NCBI GenBank assembly: GCA_020344955.1
Contig: CP070831.1
Coordinates: 2,131,726-2,175,405, forward strand
Origin: Promethearchaeota archaeon
GTDB taxonomy: Archaea; Asgardarchaeota; Lokiarchaeia; Sigyniarchaeales; SOKP01
Direction of reading: 5' to 3'
DNA length: 43,680 nucleotides
The notes beneath the pieces were generated by a model. That model worked only from the letters and a program-made list of their open reading frames with translations, was not told the DNA's origin and searched no databases. Below are positions 25,201-31,732 of the stretch, in pieces (the first letter of the stretch is position 1; each line of letters starts with the position of its first letter). Made by a program: the position numbers and the translations under genes.

Positions 25201-27523
25201 TGGAGGAATATGGCAATCTACTACCAATAATAACGGTACAGCGGGTTATTATAATATTACATTAGATTGTAGTACTTTCTCTCCTTATGGCCCTCAAAGT
25301 GTCTTAATCTCGCTTAATCAAACTTATTATAATAATAACACGCTTAATTATGCATTTAGAGTATTAGGTTTAACAGATTTAAGCATAACTAATCTTAATC
25401 AATTTATAAACTCGATTTCGGATGAATATTTCAATATAACTGTTTATTTTTATGATTTCAATAACGGAATAGGAATTGTAGGAGCAAATATTAGTTATAA
25501 TATCAATGGAACAGTATACAATTATATTTATGAGATTGGGAATGGTTATTATAATATTACTATTAATAATTGGCAAGTTTGCAATGATATTGGTTTCGGT
25601 TTAATTGATATTACTATAGATGCAAATCAACCCTTATATTATAATCAAACCCTAGTTTTTCATTATTATCTTTATAATGCAACTTCACAGTTAATAGATT
25701 TAGATACTTTACATGTAGTAAGAAGTCAAAATGCTACTTTTACAGTTTTTTACTTAGGCAAGGATTTATCTCCAATACAAGGAGCTCAACTGCAAATCAT
25801 GTCAATTAATCCGGACTTTTCTTACACATGGAGTGATAATGGAGATGGGAGTTATAGTTTAGAATTGGAAACTATAAATGTTTTAGGATTGGGAAGTAAT
25901 CCTTACATTATAATTTTCAATTTATCTTACAGTTTTAATCAGACACAGATTTATTCTGTTAACCTATATATTTGGAATAGAACTAGCTTTCTTGTTAATG
26001 GTTTAACTCAGTTAAATTACTCTTACTACCATAATATGGAGCCTTGGTTGATTTATTACGGCGAAGATGTTACATTTAATATTTCCTATTTCGATATAGA
26101 TTATAAAAATAAGCTGATACTTGGTGGATGGGGTAATTTTACGTTATTTAATTCAACAAAGAGTTGGAATTCTGTTTTGTTATACACAGATCTAAATGGA
26201 TATTATCAATTTACTTTAGATACTAATAAGCTATTCACAGGTATTTATTATGTAAAAGTACAATTAAATTCAACATACTTTAATTCCACTATAGGCGTTT
26301 TCCAATTCGAAATTATCCCGTGTAATGTTTCATATAATATCATAGCATTAAATCAGTATGGAGGAACTATTAATTTAAATTCAACTATTTATGAAGCTTA
26401 TTTTGGTGATAATATTTCAATTTACTTGAATTTTGTAAATTATTTTTCAAATGATCCAATAATTGGAGGATTTGGAATTTTATCATTTAATTTTCAAAAT
26501 TATTATTATTTTGACATTGATAGGGATGGCATTTATCTATGGGAAATTAATACAAGCCAATTAATCATTGGAAGATATTCCTTCACTATTAATTTCATAA
26601 ATAAAAATTACCAGAATTTCTCTTTTGAAATAGTTTTTGATATTAACAAGTTTAATATTAATATAAACATCATTGAGCAACCAGTTGAGGTTGCACCTGG
26701 TGATTCTTTTAATATTTCATTTAACATAACTAACAATTTCATTGGTAATCCCATCAATAATTTGAATATATCAATTTTAGTTGATTTTGGAGTTTATTCA
26801 TGGAGTAGCTACAATATAACTTCTTTTAATGGAAAAATCATTTTTAAGATTAATGTCCCTCTAAATGCTACAAGACTAAATATTACAATTCTATTTCTTG
26901 GAGATAATGCATTTAATGCTAATGAAGTAAGTTTTTCTATCGATTTGAACATAGAAAATAATGGTAATGGTAGTTTAACTAACCATTCTATATTTATAGT
27001 ATTATTGATAAGTCTAATTATAGGAACAATAATTGGTACAGGATTATTTGTTATATATAAAAAGAAAAGAATTAGTTCTCCAAAAAGTATTGCTGGAGAA
27101 GACCTCAAAACATTATCCCCTATTGAAGCAGAAGAAGAGTTTAAAGATTCTATTCAGGAGGAACTAATTATAAGAAAATCTATTGAAACCACCAAAGAAA
27201 TTGATAAAATTCTTAAAAAGGGAGTTCTGGTCAAAAACAAATTCATGATTCTAAACCTAGATAATTTGAAAGATAAAATCGAGTCAAAAATGCAACCATC
27301 TATTGATAAAAAAGATGTTATTAGTGAACTAGTAGAAAGTAAAGTAGCTTTAGAACAGATAGATGATGTTTTTCTCATAGATCAAATTGAACTTGAAACA
27401 CTTAAAGGTTCTATAAGGAAATTAAATAAAGAAGGATTAGACTTACTAAAAAAAGGGGAGATAAAGGATTCCTTAGAAAAGTTCAAAAAGATAAGAGAAT
27501 TATTAAGGGAATATTTTGAATAA
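22232..27523 (+). CDS. Giant cell-surface glycoprotein with five 101-residue repeats and cytoplasmic coiled-coil tail
   Basis: The 1763-residue protein has an N-terminal signal/anchor helix (K-N-K-V-L-L-L-L-F-V-L-I). A very long Asn/Thr/Ser/Tyr-rich exterior follows, packed with N-x-S/T glycosylation sites. The region before the repeats is beta-rich and includes a domain with W, N and S runs. Five tandem units follow (residues 545-1049, listed as a repeat), a sixth degenerate unit, and further Ig-like beta segments. Near residue 1587-1608 is a membrane helix (F-I-V-L-L-I-S-L-I-I-G), then K-K-K-R and about 150 charged residues of coiled-coil inside the cell. It resembles archaeal S-layer or adhesion proteins, but the large cytoplasmic tail is unusual for an S-layer lattice protein and suggests a link to internal partners. 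It has no recognised enzymatic domain. Confidence 0.75.
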   Translation: MNKKNKVLLLLFVLIINGIILMSSNLYNEYEKSENYKEIDGLGDFPFIELKTSEYSSRRQGYGENINITLHQSFLNTTIISFKDLNKDNTFSEPCPTISNFNSSFINILIEDIRANNISLIVQNNVDNGEIDCNTPRLTSFSVNSNCYITNASINIKRTTSPTGNIYLYRSSWNSSLGRNEPTGTPTTVGMISPTSNGWLDIDLVDTFLNNSITDNNTWFFGVVRTSAGGTIQWRYTDDTITNNNSYAYYSNGGWTYEARDYLLEIGLAPINATPFPQDIGLKINNTPVINFGMASGNWISTEELQSSSGFLNFTLTSDWDSLSLNITKVQINYTKTDLQASSSFNTFKGDSEITWNVSRSNGLNFFDRRINNYKTINFTIPIKWNNINVFNNSLNKTNDILIRNLNNRYKDVQIFNAGNGSFWFLIAKSANLLKSIDVYENLNPTDTVNYSSIVHFNATFFTKIAQNDGVINLSVYSPVAINDFINFTMLISSFGPASEISLGEWDVSNNITQHGLFRVQIFWNNDTDAGFLEKNITIFGDTDITLIKPIQYESFNSDQIFNITVYFHDNGVNKSVDGTLWYNINGEIWQYTTKNNGTSGYYNITIDCSKLFPYGPQIVSISLNQTFYHNSSLDYNFSVIGLSELKLISPVQKSFFTPDQIFNITVYYNDTTNDQPINGTMWYSINGGMWQSISNNNGTTGYYNITIDCSTFSPYGPQSVSISLNQTYYQNQTLIYQFSIGGFSELILIKPSQNATFYANQTFDVIVYYNDTTNDQPINGTMWYSINGGPWQSTSNNNGTAGYYNITIDCSTFSPYGPQSLTISLNQTYYQNKTLDYQFSVIGFSELLLIKPSQNTLFNSDQIFNITVYYNDTLNNQPINGTMWYSINKGPWHSTTNNNGTTGYYNITIDCSTFSPYGPQSILISGNHTYYQNQTLDFNFIIYGISGLKLITPSQNQLFNTDQSCHIVVYFNDTIKNQPINGTMWYSINGGIWQSTTNNNGTAGYYNITLDCSTFSPYGPQSVLISLNQTYYNNNTLNYAFRVLGLTDLSITNLNQFINSISDEYFNITVYFYDFNNGIGIVGANISYNINGTVYNYIYEIGNGYYNITINNWQVCNDIGFGLIDITIDANQPLYYNQTLVFHYYLYNATSQLIDLDTLHVVRSQNATFTVFYLGKDLSPIQGAQLQIMSINPDFSYTWSDNGDGSYSLELETINVLGLGSNPYIIIFNLSYSFNQTQIYSVNLYIWNRTSFLVNGLTQLNYSYYHNMEPWLIYYGEDVTFNISYFDIDYKNKLILGGWGNFTLFNSTKSWNSVLLYTDLNGYYQFTLDTNKLFTGIYYVKVQLNSTYFNSTIGVFQFEIIPCNVSYNIIALNQYGGTINLNSTIYEAYFGDNISIYLNFVNYFSNDPIIGGFGILSFNFQNYYYFDIDRDGIYLWEINTSQLIIGRYSFTINFINKNYQNFSFEIVFDINKFNININIIEQPVEVAPGDSFNISFNITNNFIGNPINNLNISILVDFGVYSWSSYNITSFNGKIIFKINVPLNATRLNITILFLGDNAFNANEVSFSIDLNIENNGNGSLTNHSIFIVLLISLIIGTIIGTGLFVIYKKKRISSPKSIAGEDLKTLSPIEAEEEFKDSIQEELIIRKSIETTKEIDKILKKGVLVKNKFMILNLDNLKDKIESKMQPSIDKKDVISELVESKVALEQIDDVFLIDQIELETLKGSIRKLNKEGLDLLKKGEIKDSLEKFKKIRELLREYFE
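23864..25378 (+). repeat. Five tandem 303-base repeats (101 residues each)
   Basis: Units begin at 23864, 24167, 24470, 24773 and 25076, each exactly 303 bases and in frame. Conserved positions include F-N-I-T-V-Y, Q-P-I-N-G-T-M-W-Y-S-I-N, N-N-N-G-T-x-G-Y-Y-N-I-T and S-P-Y-G-P-Q. Units 2-5 are nearly identical over tens of bases around Q-P-I-N-G-T-M-W-Y, so they were copied or homogenised recently; unit 1 is more diverged. A sixth, degenerate unit follows. Each unit probably folds as one Ig-like beta sandwich with several glycans. Confidence 0.9.
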
Positions 27524-27566
27524 GTTACTTGTGTTATTCTTAAAAAACTAAGAAGGATAATTAATT

Positions 27567-28070
27567 ATTGAGATTATAGAAGTTACTATTAGAAAAGCAA
27601 TACCAGAGGACGCAGAAGAAATATCAAAAATTTGGACTGTAATTTGTGCTGAGAAAATATTTTCCGCTGTTAGTCATCCTTTTACACGGGAACAGGAAAA
27701 AGACTATATAATTTCTCTATCTGATCGAGAGGGAATTTTTGTGGCTGAAAAAGAAGGTAAAATAATTGGCTTTCAGTCATTAGATAAATGGGCGAGATAT
27801 TCTGATTCATTCGATCATGTTGGTGTAATTGGTACATTTATTCTTCCACAATGGCGAAAAAAGAAGATAGGAACGAAATTGGCAGAATATTCATTTAATT
27901 TTGCGCGGAATAATAATTATGAAAAGATTGTTATCTATGTTCGAGCTACTAACACTGGAGCTATAGATTTCTATAAGAAGTTAGGATTTATACAAAAAGG
28001 TATATTATCTCGTCAGGTTAAAATTAATACTCAATATGAAGATGAAATTTTCATGGAATTGTTTCTATAA
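27567..28070 (+). CDS. GNAT family N-acetyltransferase with apparent ATT start
   Basis: A complete GNAT fold is read in one frame. It begins I-E-I-I-E-V-T-I-R-K-A and continues through an acceptor half, the acetyl-CoA segment (Q-W-R-K-K-K-I-G-T-K-L, standing for Q/R-x-x-G-x-G/A), and ends with G-A-I-D-F-Y-K-K-L-G-F, the usual last GNAT elements. No ATG, GTG or TTG exists between the in-frame stop at 27558-27560 and the conserved start of the fold; the first usual start codon (GTG 27741) would delete the first 58 residues and break the domain. ATT at 27567, nine bases after AAGGA, is the best start, giving 167 residues. The acceptor (protein or small molecule) is unknown. Confidence 0.75.
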   Translation: MEIIEVTIRKAIPEDAEEISKIWTVICAEKIFSAVSHPFTREQEKDYIISLSDREGIFVAEKEGKIIGFQSLDKWARYSDSFDHVGVIGTFILPQWRKKKIGTKLAEYSFNFARNNNYEKIVIYVRATNTGAIDFYKKLGFIQKGILSRQVKINTQYEDEIFMELFL

Positions 28071-28189
28071 TTTTGTTATAACAATTTGAACACAAATATT
28101 GAGAATTATATTAACAGATTAATAATTTCGACAAATTTCTATGAAATATTAAAGATCAATTTAAATATTATAAGTTTTATAAACTAATT

Positions 28190-28330
28190 GTGTCTGATAA
28201 AGAAATTTCGTATGATGTAAGGTTGGAAGAAGAATTTGAGAAATTAAAGCTTAAAATCTGGTTGTTAGAAGAGTTACAACTCATACCTAAAGAATATCAT
28301 TCACTAATAATCAAGAATACAACAATTTAA
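28190..28330 (+). CDS. Possible 46-residue acidic protein
   Basis: The GTG-started frame encodes a helical, Glu/Leu/Lys-rich peptide (V-R-L-E-E-E-F-E-K-L-K, then W-L-L-E-E-L), which looks protein-like rather than random. There is no clear ribosome binding site and no known family. It lies between GNAT and the RAM-domain gene in an interval with no other candidate. Confidence 0.3.
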   Translation: MSDKEISYDVRLEEEFEKLKLKIWLLEELQLIPKEYHSLIIKNTTI

Positions 28331-28367
28331 TAAGAAGTAAGTTATTCCCTATTTCTTCTCTATGCTC

Positions 28368-28652
28368 TTAACCGTTGTAATTCTTTTTTGTACTAATTAG
28401 TGTTGTAGTAGCCTCGATCCATTGAGATAAATCTAAGTCTGTTCTACAATAAGATAAGATTTCGTCTAAATCCTCAAGGTTGTTAAATTTACACTCAACC
28501 AATAAATCCCATCCACCATATATTGGGGTAACATATGTAATTTGCCAATTTTCACTTTGATTCTGAGATTTCAAACCTTTTAATTTTTCTGTGACTTTCC
28601 ATTGAGTACCGATGATTTTCAACCGAATTAAAATGTATCCACGATAATAAAT
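28368..28652 (-). CDS. Stand-alone RAM (Lrp/AsnC effector) domain protein with apparent ATT start
   Basis: About 94 residues, with the RAM core Y-G-G-W-D-L-L-V-E-C, a helix (L-E-D-L-D-E-I-L-S-Y-C) and a final strand (W-I-E-A-T-T-T-L-I-S). No helix-turn-helix is present, so it may act as an amino-acid sensor partner of a full Lrp protein. The usual start would be TTG 28620-28622, but a duplicate remnant near 30137-30207 shows that the codons upstream (I-Y-Y-R-G-Y-I-x-I-R) changed mostly silently, so they are translated. Upstream of them is an in-frame TGA, leaving ATT 28650-28652 as the start, eight bases after GGTG. It sits next to the carB cluster. Confidence 0.65.
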   Translation of the reverse strand: MYYRGYILIRLKIIGTQWKVTEKLKGLKSQNQSENWQITYVTPIYGGWDLLVECKFNNLEDLDEILSYCRTDLDLSQWIEATTTLISTKKNYNG

Positions 28653-28785
28653 TCATTTAACACCTAAAATTTTCCTTTAGATATTGAACAAATAATAAAT
28701 TGTGTCATAGTTAAAAGACTTTTCAAGATTTCTATTAACTATTGAATTTAAGGTGTTCATCCTTATGTTTTTAAACAAATATAAA

Positions 28786-28796
28786 CTTTATATACA
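28786..28796 (+). promoter_or_regulatory. TATA-like box for the 28859 membrane-protein gene
   Basis: CTTTATATACA lies about 63 bases before the ATG at 28859. The matching segment before copy B's gene has drifted to a weaker AT-rich form. Confidence 0.4.
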
Positions 28797-28858
28797 TTCA
28801 AAGATCTATTAACAAATATTATTAATATTTCTATTAATGTTATAAAAAGGTAGAAAAA

Positions 28859-29374
28859 ATGAAACACAGTTTAATTAGAGCTTTTCTATTTAGTTTAATT
28901 GTATTTCTAGCTTTAAATTTTCTTTTCTATATCATTGGATATTCTGTTGAAGATTTATTGTATTTACCACTTAGTCGTATTGCAGAACATCCAACTCATA
29001 TTATTTATCTGATAACTTACCCTGTTAATTGGTTTCCATGGGAACTTATAGAGGATTTTATAAGCGCTTCTTCCTTAGGATTTAAAATATATACTTTAGG
29101 AGGTTTTATTTCTTTTTTGATAGCTGCATTAATTGCAGGACTCATGGGAGGGAGTATAGGGAATGCTTTTATAGGATGGCTTATAACTTCTGGTTGTTTT
29201 ATTCTATTGATGATTTTAATGATCAGTATTGATCCTTTTAATTTAGGTTTTATTTGTACTATGTGTACTTTGGATGAAGGCATAGTGAGTATATTAATCA
29301 CAGGTATTGTTAACACTTTGATATTCGGAGCTTTAGTATTTGTAATTGCATTAATAAAAGGTAGATCAGATTAA
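28859..29374 (+). CDS. Four-helix membrane protein, duplicate A
   Basis: The 171-residue protein has helices near 8-28, 75-98, 102-123 and 148-167, with a conserved segment W-F-P-W-E (about 56-60) in the first outside loop and two Cys in C-T-M-C before the last helix. It is the paralogue of 30433-30954. Shared residues include R-A-F-x-F-S, F-P-W-E, G-G-S-I-x-N-A-F-x-G-W and the Cys pair, with total identity near 40% by eye. Function unknown. It is duplicated with carB's 3' end by chance of position, not obviously by function. Confidence 0.75.
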   Translation: MKHSLIRAFLFSLIVFLALNFLFYIIGYSVEDLLYLPLSRIAEHPTHIIYLITYPVNWFPWELIEDFISASSLGFKIYTLGGFISFLIAALIAGLMGGSIGNAFIGWLITSGCFILLMILMISIDPFNLGFICTMCTLDEGIVSILITGIVNTLIFGALVFVIALIKGRSD

Positions 29375-29401
29375 ATAGAACATTCCTTATTATAGCTTGT
29401 T

Positions 29402-30088
29402 CTACCAATATAGTTCTTTTAATGTTTGATGATATTCATTAAGAGATTTTATTTCACGCTCTTTTCTACGAATTTTTTCAATAGCTTCTATTAATACTTC
29501 AGTAAGTTGAAGGTTAATGATCACCGGAAGATTGTAATCTACTGCCATTCTTCGGATTTTATATTCATCTTCCATAATAGTCTTAAATTTTTCCTCTACA
29601 GTCGTAGGGAGGGGGATATTAATTACTAGGTCAATTGCACCATTTTGTAGACATCCCATAATGTTTGGTTCCATACCGTATTCATGTATTTTATAGAGTT
29701 TAACCGCATAAATTCCACTATTCTTTAAGGCAGCTGCGGTGTCTTCTGTGGCAAATATTGTAAATCCTAAATCTTTTAGCTTTTGAGCTAAGGGGATAAC
29801 TCTTTGTTTTAATTTTTTTCCACCTACAGATATTAAAACATTACCGCCATGGACTGGAATATGTATTTCAGCAGCTTCAAGTGATTTTATCAATGCATCG
29901 GAAAAATCTTCTCCAATACATGCTACTTCTCCAGTAGATGCCATCTCTACACCTAACACAGGGTCAGCTTTATCAAGGCGCATGAAAGAAAATATTGGAG
30001 CTTTTATAGATACATACTTCCCATAAGGTAATTTCATTATTCCTTGAGGAATTTTAGCGCCCATGAAGTCTTCAGCAGCAAGTCTCAT
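29402..30088 (-). CDS. Free-standing CarB C-terminal paralogue (part of ATP-grasp 2 plus MGS domain)
   Basis: The 228-residue frame equals the last 228 residues of CarB, with about 41 differences by my count (about 82% identical). It includes the end of the second ATP-grasp domain and the methylglyoxal-synthase-like allosteric domain (G-G-N-V-L-I-S-V-G-G, then N-I-P-L-P-T-T). The ATG at 30088 has GAGGT eight bases upstream; the same motif and ATG also exist inside carB at 31660. It kept an open frame and conservative changes, so it may be made and could bind effectors or CarB. The full CarB active sites are absent. It arose from the tandem duplication. Confidence 0.75.
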   Translation of the reverse strand: MRLAAEDFMGAKIPQGIMKLPYGKYVSIKAPIFSFMRLDKADPVLGVEMASTGEVACIGEDFSDALIKSLEAAEIHIPVHGGNVLISVGGKKLKQRVIPLAQKLKDLGFTIFATEDTAAALKNSGIYAVKLYKIHEYGMEPNIMGCLQNGAIDLVINIPLPTTVEEKFKTIMEDEYKIRRMAVDYNLPVIINLQLTEVLIEAIEKIRRKEREIKSLNEYHQTLKELYW

Positions 30089-30093
30089 TAAGT

Positions 30094-30207
30094 TTATACC
30101 TCTGGTTTTTGAAATCTCAGGTTACACTCAATTACAAATTTTTCTGCGACCTCCCATTGAGTACCAATAATTTTAAGTCGAATTGGAATGTATCCACGAT
30201 AATAGAT
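30094..30207 (-). pseudogene. Chimeric junction remnant: RAM-gene start joined to carB
   Basis: Reading the minus strand from ATC at 30205-30207 gives the RAM start (I-Y-Y-R-G-Y-I-P-I-R-L-K-I-I-G-T-Q-W) and then, in the same frame, V-I-E-C-N-L-R from CarB, ending at TAA 30094-30096. Compared with carB, 22 bases (31689-31710 in carB) are missing here, which shifted the frame. Before that loss, the join would have been an in-frame fusion of about 24 RAM residues to the CarB C terminus. It is now a relic. Confidence 0.7.
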
Positions 30208-31732
30208 CGACGTTACACCAATTTCATATATATTACTTGAAAACTAAGATCTTTTCAATATTTATAATAGATTAAAATTAATTTTTTAGAATTTTTCAGG
30301 ATTTCTATCAATGAGATGTATATTGAAAATCGACAATCTTTGTATTAAATTATAAAATTTAAAAGCTTTAACAAATCTATCTACAATTATTAACCAATTT
30401 TTATTTCTTGACAAAAAAGAGTTGTTTAAAAAATGAAAAAGAGTCTTGGGAGAGCTTTCATTTTTAGTTTTATCGCTTTTGCATTAGTAGGTTTATTATT
30501 TCTAATCATCGCATATTCAATAGGGGATTCTATCGATGTGTTATTTACTATGTTTAGCCAGCATCCAGGTTTGATAATAGAATATATACTAAGACCACTT
30601 CGGTATTTTCCATGGGAAATTTTTAATGAATTTTTTACTACGCTCTATGTATCAACAAAAACATGGTACATAGGAATGTTTGTAGCATTAATCATAGCTT
30701 CTCTCGTCGCGGGAATTACAGGGGGAAGTATAAAGAACGCTTTTCTTGGATGGGCTTTAATGATGATCTTTAGCATTATACTATATATTATACCTTTTAG
30801 TTTCGATTATTTGACTTTAAATCATACTTGTGGTTCATGTACTTATTTAGAAGGAGTTATTAAGGTTGTATTTATAGGTATTATACATATATTAATATTT
30901 GGCTGTATTACAATATTTACTGCGCTAATAATTGGGAGACGTAAAAAATACTGATAGTTTTATTCTAAATTTAATCTACCAATATATTTTTTTTAATGTT
31001 TTATGATATTCATTAAGCGACTTAATCTCAACTTCCTTTCTTCTGACATTTTCTATTGCGTCTACGAGTGCCTCAGCAAGCTGCAAATTAATAATTACAG
31101 GAATGTTGTAATCAACTGCCATTCTTCTTATTTTATATTCATCTTCCATTATGGTTCTAAATTTTTCTTCAATTGTAGTAGGAAGGGGAATATTAATCAC
31201 TAAATCAATTGCTCCATTTTGCAGACATCCCATTATATTTGGTTCTAAACCATACTCATGAATCTTATAGAGTTTCACTGCATAAATTCCATTATTTTTT
31301 AATGCTAATGAAGTATCTTTAGTAGCAAAAATTGTAAATCCTAGATTTTTTAATTTCTTCGCTAAAGGAATCATACGTTTTTTCAATTCCTCTCCACCTA
31401 CTGATATTAAAACATTTCCGCCATGAATTGGTATGTTCATTTCTGTCGCTTCAAGAGATTTAATTAAAGCATCGGGAAAATCATCTCCAATACAGGCTAC
31501 TTCTCCCGTAGAAGCCATTTCAACAGAGAGCAAGGGATCAGCTTTATCAAGTCTCATAAATGAGAACATTGGAGCTTTTATGGAAACATAATTTCCATAG
31601 GGGAGTTCCATAAGATATTTAGGAATTTCTTTCCCCATAAAAACCTCAGCAGCTAATCTCATTAGGTTAATACCTCGGGTTTTTGAAACATAAGGCATAG
31701 ATCGACTCGATCTAAGATTACATTCTATTACA
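30137..31732. repeat. Tandem duplication, copy B (about 1.6 kb)
   Basis: It matches copy A (28582-30136) in the same order. The carB part is intact here and continues into the whole gene, whereas the RAM gene is only a remnant; in copy A the reverse holds. This is the expected outcome of one tandem duplication with the join at 30136/30137. Confidence 0.85.
30433..30954 (+). CDS. Four-helix membrane protein, duplicate B
   Basis: The 173-residue paralogue of 28859-29374 has the same four helices, F-P-W-E segment and Cys pair (C-G-S-C), but differs at more than half its residues. The flanking carB duplicate kept about 82% identity, so the membrane proteins diverged faster. It ends 22 bases from carB in converging orientation. 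Confidence 0.75.
   Translation: MKKSLGRAFIFSFIAFALVGLLFLIIAYSIGDSIDVLFTMFSQHPGLIIEYILRPLRYFPWEIFNEFFTTLYVSTKTWYIGMFVALIIASLVAGITGGSIKNAFLGWALMMIFSIILYIIPFSFDYLTLNHTCGSCTYLEGVIKVVFIGIIHILIFGCITIFTALIIGRRKKY

Larger units (their letters stand above)
28582..30136. repeat. Tandem duplication, copy A (about 1.56 kb)
   Basis: It holds the RAM gene 5' part, a four-helix membrane protein and a 3' fragment of carB. Copy B lies directly after it (30137-31732). Ends were set by eye where similarity to carB stops and similarity to the RAM gene restarts (30136/30137). AAAT near the join could be microhomology. Confidence 0.85.

Noticed and set aside
23864-25378. Regular repeats read as a CRISPR array or satellite
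   Set aside because: The 303-base period is a multiple of three, in frame, and the units differ mostly silently or conservatively, so it is a protein repeat.
28653-28655. TGA just before the RAM gene's ATT start as a further selenocysteine codon (the duplicate remnant has TCG, Ser, there)
   Set aside because: It is at the very edge of the conserved frame, no usual start codon lies close upstream, and no folded element like those at 85-152 and 455-521 follows the gene. A stop before an ATT start is simpler.
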